DNA from: Flavobacteriales bacterium
GTDB lineage: Bacteria; Bacteroidota; Bacteroidia; Flavobacteriales_D; Sanyastnellaceae
Reading direction: 5' to 3'
Length of the DNA: 46,276 nucleotides
Assembly: GCA_029238785.1 (NCBI GenBank)
Contig: JAQWFN010000113.1
Coordinates: forward strand, 1 to 46,276
Notes under the pieces: generated by a model
What the model was told of the DNA's origin: nothing
Databases searched by the model: none
Seen by the model: the letters and a program-made list of their open reading frames with translations, nothing else
Shown here: piece by piece, positions 43,201 to 46,276 of the stretch
How positions within the stretch are numbered: position 1 is the first letter of the stretch
Layout: every line of letters starts with the position of its first letter
Program-made: the position numbers and the translations under genes

Positions 43201-43557
43201 TGGGTTGATAACGATAAACTTCAGATTATCACCGGAGTTTTCAATATAGCTCAATACGAACTTTCCATCTTCCCAATAATGGGCTACCATCAATTTTGAA
43301 TTGTCTGGGTTGATGGTGATTTCATCAGAAATGGCGTTGGAGTTGCTGTCGTATCGACGCGCTTTAATGGCACCAGAATAGTTGTTCATGGTCCAAAAAA
43401 CCATGTAGTTGCCTTGATTGTCTGTTGCAATTACGGGGCAGTATTGGTTACCGTCGATATCGGTATTCACCAATTGTTCAAGAGAAACAGGGTTCAGTGT
43501 TTGAGCGCTAATTATTGAGCTCAGGAACACAAGTGCAAGAAGTAAGATGCTTTTCAT
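40225..43557 (-). CDS. Large secreted surface protein with Ig-like repeats and T9SS sorting domain
   Basis: 1110 residues from ATG 43557 (frame extends upstream by three codons). Signal peptide KSILLLALVFLSSIISAQ. An N-terminal beta-rich region (about 20-395) with repeating aromatic strands resembles a beta-propeller. A Calx-beta-like unit (about 400-510; VTVEIASTNTAEVTVSPSSL, VDDASDDGNVNVSI) follows. Five Ig-like repeats (about 610-970) share VCAGEEVTLSASG, W-(x)3-VE, and a Cys before the last strand. The final 75 residues (MYPNPVEDLLNITG, DMRGQIV, ASGVYLATF, RLVKE) are a type-A T9SS sorting domain, so the protein is exported and attached or released at the cell surface. It is probably an adhesin or structural protein; the ligand is unknown. 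Confidence 0.92.
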   Translation of the reverse strand: MKSILLLALVFLSSIISAQTLNPVSLEQLVNTDIDGNQYCPVIATDNQGNYMVFWTMNNYSGAIKARRYDSNSNAISDEITINPDNSKLMVAHYWEDGKFVLSYIENSGDNLKFIVINPNNSLEAEVTVQSNIENFDVDISGDQLAFIYNGTSNNSQLYLRGYNLNSNAWVNSQVLVTENSGADYSQANIIIHPNGRMTAIYHQYILVSGCCDYYRNIMRKTFSSNFLAEIPEQTLWYVDSEYNVGSDLDAEGNANGEVMIVTTHGTVFSSRHMRLWILDANGNMIVNNDQLHQGSSNNWYDNIECYLYDNGDFLVAKSIRIGSNSDFQEAYLIAGSNYNASNTGVLQLNSTSAGVQGYVALAVFPDGGFVSAWAGNGFQGDTQGIYSRAYNAFAFPGLNTGSNIYEVNETGTSTSIPIVLNTQPTGNVTVEIASTNTAEVTVSPSSLTFNADNWDTPQFVTALGVDDASDDGNVNVSITLSTSTSADGTYANLSANSVSVNNLDDDATITAPGNQSVCQNTGLSGVNAIITNNGGSINNVTASSSNAAVIDNADITVSDLGGGQYSISIENLDNNTLGTTTISIQAQDENFTYTDSFDVEITGVEFTLNSEDMAICAGEEVTLSAAGDATFLWNNGVENNVPFTPNETASYTLTASDDGSCTASVTVNITVNETAPAPQITASSMEVCAGEEVTLSASGPSNISWNNGVESGLAFIPTATSTYTAVGSNGNECTSSSSIEIVVNPLPDAPQISASAEEICEGTGVTLSASGNVWLSWDNNVGNNQEFFPSSTQTYTVTAGNPDACTTTASITVVVNAFAVVPEISASSMELCAGEALTLTASGPTNITWMDGIENGVEFMPTASTSYTVIGDEGNDCSSSNSIEIIVNPIPNAPQVLASEEEICSGTGITLLALGDETLSWNEGVENNVEFFPSESTTYIATSTNEFACAASTSIDITVNQTPAVPTITLFNGSLVSSAAGGNQWYLDGEAIDGANNQTLENPSPGNYTVEVSNNGCSNISEAYVVLSTEEAMFASTKMYPNPVEDLLNITGIEVGTQFKLTDMRGQIVRSNTFSESNASLDVSELASGVYLATFSYENRVQHLRLVKE
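40639..41502 (-). repeat. Two-domain (144-residue) tandem duplication in the surface protein
   Basis: Of the five Ig-like repeats, numbers 2+3 and 4+5 form a higher-order repeat with a period of 432 bp: 41071-41502 and 40639-41070. Domains 2 and 4 share MEVCAGEE / MELCAGEA, GPSNISW / GPTNITW, and SIEIVVNPLPDAPQ / SIEIIVNPIPNAPQ; domains 3 and 5 share EEIC-x-GTG-x-TL. The pairs are more alike than neighbours in the array. Confidence 0.75.
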
Positions 43558-43902
43558 AAAAATCAAGGTTAATGGGGCACAATTTACATTGATTTTGTAG
43601 TTCGAAAAAATAAAAGGAATTCGCCTTAATTATGCGTTTTATTTGGTGATATCAAGGTTTTGTTATTGAATAATTGTGATTTAAAAGAGCGGCTTGAAGT
43701 CGGCAATTGTTCGCTGTGAGCGCGCTCCAAAATCGCCCATTTCTTTTCATCCACAAAACATAGCCTATCAACTACAAAGTTGGTCTTGTTCTGCTTGTTT
43801 TGAGCTTGAATAATCTCCAATTTCAGCTAAAGAAACAGGCATTCGATGGGTGGTTATGCTCATCATTGCCGCATTTAATTTTAACTGAAATAAGTCCAAA
43901 GC
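43558..43902. other. Intergenic region without a supported gene
   Basis: 345 bases between the divergent surface-protein and comM-like genes. Two minus-strand frames of 64 and 67 codons exist (43626-43820, 43768-43971) but match nothing I know, and one runs into the comM-like gene. TAATTTTA (43876-43883) is one base off the -7 consensus and may serve the comM-like gene; a GAGCGCGCTC palindrome lies near 43717. No terminator or RNA structure stands out. Confidence 0.5.
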
Positions 43903-45441
43903 ATGTTGGTAAAATCTTTTGGGGCAGCCCTTTATGGCATTGCCGCTACCCTCGTTACTCTCGAAATTCATTTGAACACAGGCATTCAGTTTCTAATGGT
44001 GGGCCTACCTGATTCTGCCGTGAAGGAGAGTCAGCAACGGGTAAAAACAGCCATTGAGGCGATTGGCTTTTCGTGGCCGGGGAAGGCCATAACCATTAAT
44101 CTAGCTCCGGCAGACATTAAAAAGGAAGGGGCGGCTTATGATCTTCCTTTGGCCATTGGCTTACTTGCCGCCACAGGCAAGATTGCTGCAGAACGTGTGG
44201 CCAAGTACATCATCATGGGCGAACTGAGTTTAGACGGGAGTTTGAGGGCAGTGAAAGGGGCTTTGCCCATGGCGCTTTTGGCAAGAGATGAAGGATTTGA
44301 GGGCATCATTTTACCAAGAGAAAACGCTCCAGAAGCGGCGGTGGTGGATAAGGTGAAGGTTTACGGGTTCACCCACTTGGAGGAAGTATTGGATTTTTTT
44401 CTGGGTGAAGAAGCCGGAGACCCAGTTGTACTTGATACAGACGAACTTTTCTATCAAAAATTGAACGATCATGCGCTGGATTTTTCAGATGTGAAGGGGC
44501 AGGAGAACATTAAGCGTGCTTTCGAAATCGCCGCTGCCGGGAGTCACAACCTGATTCTCATTGGTCCGCCCGGTGCGGGAAAAACCATGCTTGCCAAGCG
44601 TTTACCGACGATCTTGCCTCCCTTAAACCTCAGTGAAAGTTTGGAAACGACCAAGATTCACTCGGTGGCGGGGCGCATCCCTAAAAATGAAGCGCTGATT
44701 ACTACCCGTCCTTTTCGAGCGCCGCATCACACCATTTCTGATGTGGCGCTCGTGGGCGGCGGTGGTTTTCCTCAACCCGGAGAGATTTCCCTCGCCCACC
44801 ACGGGGTGCTTTTTCTCGACGAACTGCCGGAGTTCAAACGAACGGTTTTGGAGGTGATGCGGCAACCCATTGAAGAGCGGAAAGTGACCATTTCGAGGGC
44901 GCGATTTTCGGTTGATTTCCCCGCAAGTTTTATGCTGGTGGCGGCCATGAATCCTTGTCCGTGCGGCTACTTCAATCACCCCGAAAAAGACTGCGTCTGC
45001 CAAGGTGGGGTGGTGCAGAAGTATTTGAATAAGGTGTCCGGACCCCTCCTCGATCGCATCGACATCCACATTGAAGTTACTCCAGTGAGTTTTGATGAAC
45101 TCAGTTCTAGGCCACCTTCTGAGCGCAGTGGAAGCATCCGCGAGCGGGTAATGAATGCGAGGCTGATTCAACAAAAGCGTTATGAACAGCACGAGCACTT
45201 GCATTGCAACTCGCAAATCGGTTCTCAAGAGCTAAAGGTCTATTGTGAGATTGGTGAAGAAGGCCATGAACTTTTAAAAGGAGCAATGCGCCGATTAAAT
45301 CTAAGCGCTAGAGCTTATGATCGAATTCTGAAGGTAGCCCGCACCATTGCTGATTTAGACGGTAGCGAAAAGATCAAAACAGAACATCTCGCTGAAGCCA
45401 TACAATACCGCAGTCTCGACCGCGAAAATTGGGCCGGTTGA
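43903..45441 (+). CDS. YifB/ComM-type Mg-chelatase-like AAA+ ATPase
   Basis: 512 residues. N-terminal Lon-protease-like (S16) domain (about 15-165) with HLNTGIQFLMVGLPDSAVKESQQRV, followed by an AAA+ Mg-chelatase domain: Walker A GPPGAGKTMLAKRLPTILPP (about 219-238), RPFRAPHHTISDVALVGGG, Walker B GVLFLDELPEF, and sensor region AAMNPCPCGY. The C-terminal part has SGPLLDRIDIHIEV and LNLSARAYDRILKVARTIADLDG. ComM helps branch migration of DNA during natural transformation, which suggests but does not prove a role in DNA uptake here. YifB names are used for the same family. Confidence 0.93.
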   Translation: MLVKSFGAALYGIAATLVTLEIHLNTGIQFLMVGLPDSAVKESQQRVKTAIEAIGFSWPGKAITINLAPADIKKEGAAYDLPLAIGLLAATGKIAAERVAKYIIMGELSLDGSLRAVKGALPMALLARDEGFEGIILPRENAPEAAVVDKVKVYGFTHLEEVLDFFLGEEAGDPVVLDTDELFYQKLNDHALDFSDVKGQENIKRAFEIAAAGSHNLILIGPPGAGKTMLAKRLPTILPPLNLSESLETTKIHSVAGRIPKNEALITTRPFRAPHHTISDVALVGGGGFPQPGEISLAHHGVLFLDELPEFKRTVLEVMRQPIEERKVTISRARFSVDFPASFMLVAAMNPCPCGYFNHPEKDCVCQGGVVQKYLNKVSGPLLDRIDIHIEVTPVSFDELSSRPPSERSGSIRERVMNARLIQQKRYEQHEHLHCNSQIGSQELKVYCEIGEEGHELLKGAMRRLNLSARAYDRILKVARTIADLDGSEKIKTEHLAEAIQYRSLDRENWAG

Positions 45442-45479
45442 GCAATTCATGATTTGTATTCATCATCAAATAAACCAAA

Positions 45480-45905
45480 ATGCGATCAATTCAAACACTT
45501 CGATTTCTTTCTCTAGTATGCAGCTTTTCCTGCGCGGCTGCTGTAAAGTTCGGCGCTTTTTCCAAGTCGCCCCTTGAGTCAAGTTCAAATGAAAAGGTAA
45601 GCATGTATTTCGCACTAGATTCCATCTTGCCTTTAGCAGCTCAACTCGAGGTGAAATTATCACCCAACCCGGAATATGCCGAGGGCTTTGTTGTTGAGAT
45701 CAGTTCTGCTACAGACATGGAAGTAATTCATGAAGTAGTGAATCCAAAGGAATTCATGATTTACCGCAGTAAAGCGAAATTATACCGTTCTGAGCGCTTC
45801 ACTGGAAGCTTGTTTCTCACCAATATTGAGAAGTACCCCTATCTCGTTCATCGGGTAATTTGTCCTGATGGAAGTATTCATTCAACATCAATTATTCTAA
45901 AATAA
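45480..45905 (+). CDS. Exported protein of unknown function
   Basis: 141 residues. The N-terminus RSIQTLRFLSLVCSFSCAAAVKFGAF is a likely signal sequence (Cys in SFSCAAA could be a lipobox but is not typical). The mature part alternates beta-type strands: YFALDSILPLAAQLEVKLSP, GFVVEISSATDMEVI, FTGSLFLTNIEKYPYLVHRVIC. This looks like a small beta-sandwich in the periplasm or at the outer membrane. No family recognised. It follows the comM-like gene by 38 bases and precedes another exported protein by five bases. Confidence 0.65.
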   Translation: MRSIQTLRFLSLVCSFSCAAAVKFGAFSKSPLESSSNEKVSMYFALDSILPLAAQLEVKLSPNPEYAEGFVVEISSATDMEVIHEVVNPKEFMIYRSKAKLYRSERFTGSLFLTNIEKYPYLVHRVICPDGSIHSTSIILK

Positions 45906-45910
45906 ATGCC

Positions 45911-46276
45911 ATGAAAAAGTACTTTATCCTTATCGCAGCTTTTGGGTTTTTATGCACAAAATCATCCGCTCAAGAGGTGTTTTACCCAGCAGATCTTGTT
46001 TGGTGCACGCATTATGGTGAACAGGGAGAGTTGGTTCCCAGTGCGGCAGAAATTCGATCGGGCATCATTTATATGGCCGGAAGCACAAACGCTCCAGTTG
46101 GAGTGAGTAGTGCTGGAGTTCATCAAGAAATCCTTTTATCCAATACCGAGTTTGACCGCGATGGTTTTTTAGCAGCCTTTAATCTCGATGGTGTTTTTCT
46201 TTGGGGAACCTATTTCGGCGGTGTAGGCAGCGATTGGATTCAAGATATGGAGTTGGATGCTCAAGGAAACCTCATC
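45911..46276 (+). CDS. Secreted SBBP-repeat-type protein, N-terminal part (cut by right edge)
   Basis: The frame is open from ATG 45911 to the last base (122 codons). A signal peptide KKYFILIAAFGFLCTKSSAQ is followed by VWCTHYGEQGEL, a hydrophilic region with IYMAGSTNAP, FDRDGFLAAFNLDGVFLWGTYFGG, and GSDWIQDMELDAQGNLI. The repeated W-G/S-TYFGG...GSD-x4-D...D-x-x-GN-x-Y-like pattern is that of SBBP beta-propeller repeats, common in large secreted Bacteroidota proteins that end in a T9SS domain. The rest of the protein lies outside the window. Confidence 0.75.
   Translation, partial: MKKYFILIAAFGFLCTKSSAQEVFYPADLVWCTHYGEQGELVPSAAEIRSGIIYMAGSTNAPVGVSSAGVHQEILLSNTEFDRDGFLAAFNLDGVFLWGTYFGGVGSDWIQDMELDAQGNLI

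Noticed and set aside
43626-43971. Two minus-strand frames in the gap before the comM-like gene
   Set aside because: No known domain, no promoter, and one overlaps the start of the comM-like gene. A worn gene remnant is possible but I cannot support it.

Overview
The window looks like chromosomal DNA of a Bacteroidota bacterium, most likely a marine-type member of the Flavobacteriales. Evidence: TAnnTTTG-type -7 promoter boxes in place of E. coli-type -10 boxes, starts without Shine-Dalgarno sequences, a very large surface protein with a T9SS-type C-terminal sorting domain, and the outer-membrane block DUF6089-uppS-bamA-ompH-ompH that is usual in this phylum. The DNA is moderately AT-rich and gene-dense. 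I see no tRNA, rRNA, CRISPR array, prophage or insertion sequence.

Layout. 1-5 kb: end of a TPR-type protein, a HAMP/SpoIIE phosphatase, a convergent universal stress protein, a previously unnamed small structured RNA (about 3028-3148) with its own promoter and terminator, and a CLC anion transporter. 5-8.2 kb (minus): a gene fragment of a small membrane protein, a di-heme peroxidase lipoprotein, an esterase and pdxJ. 8.3-16.3 kb (plus): CBS protein, nadK, DUF6089, uppS, bamA, two ompH/skp genes and murI, an envelope-building block. 16.3-17.6 kb (minus): gamma-carbonic anhydrase and a 5'-truncated arylamine N-acetyltransferase. 17.7-21.5 kb (plus): a lipoprotein, then a sulfur-carrier cysteine biosynthesis operon. 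21.5-30.3 kb (minus): one long run MMPL transporter-rmlA-polyprenyl synthase-unknown-sucA-sucB. 30.4-40.1 kb (plus): lpdA, hemH, pabB, tilS, a small unknown gene, a queuosine-precursor transporter gene, dsbD and gmhA. 40.2-43.6 kb (minus): a 1110-residue secreted surface protein. 43.9-46.3 kb (plus): yifB/comM-like gene, an unknown exported protein and the start of an SBBP-type secreted protein.

Most notable region. Between 18236 and 18588 there are two complete transcription attenuators in series. Each has a short leader ORF with a run of cysteine codons (four in a row in the first; one plus three in a row in the second), a 1:2 pairing, a 2:3 antiterminator and a 3:4 rho-independent terminator. 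The genes directly downstream are a cysteine synthase (CysM type), a JAMM/Mec protease, a ThiS/MoaD-like sulfur carrier (CysO type) and a MoeZ-type E1-rhodanese. These are the four parts of the protein-thiocarboxylate cysteine pathway known from Mycobacterium. The leader codons thus match the product of the operon, which argues for cysteine-sensing tandem attenuation in a Bacteroidota. The carrier ends in Gly-Gly-Ile-Ala rather than Gly-Gly, so the neighbouring protease may first have to remove two residues.

How the genes work together. sucA and sucB (minus) and lpdA (plus, about 5 kb away) supply E1, E2 and E3 of 2-oxoglutarate dehydrogenase. uppS, bamA, the ompH pair and murI serve envelope assembly; gmhA and rmlA are single sugar-precursor genes without their usual partners. 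All functional calls rest on motifs and family knowledge read by eye; no database search was run.
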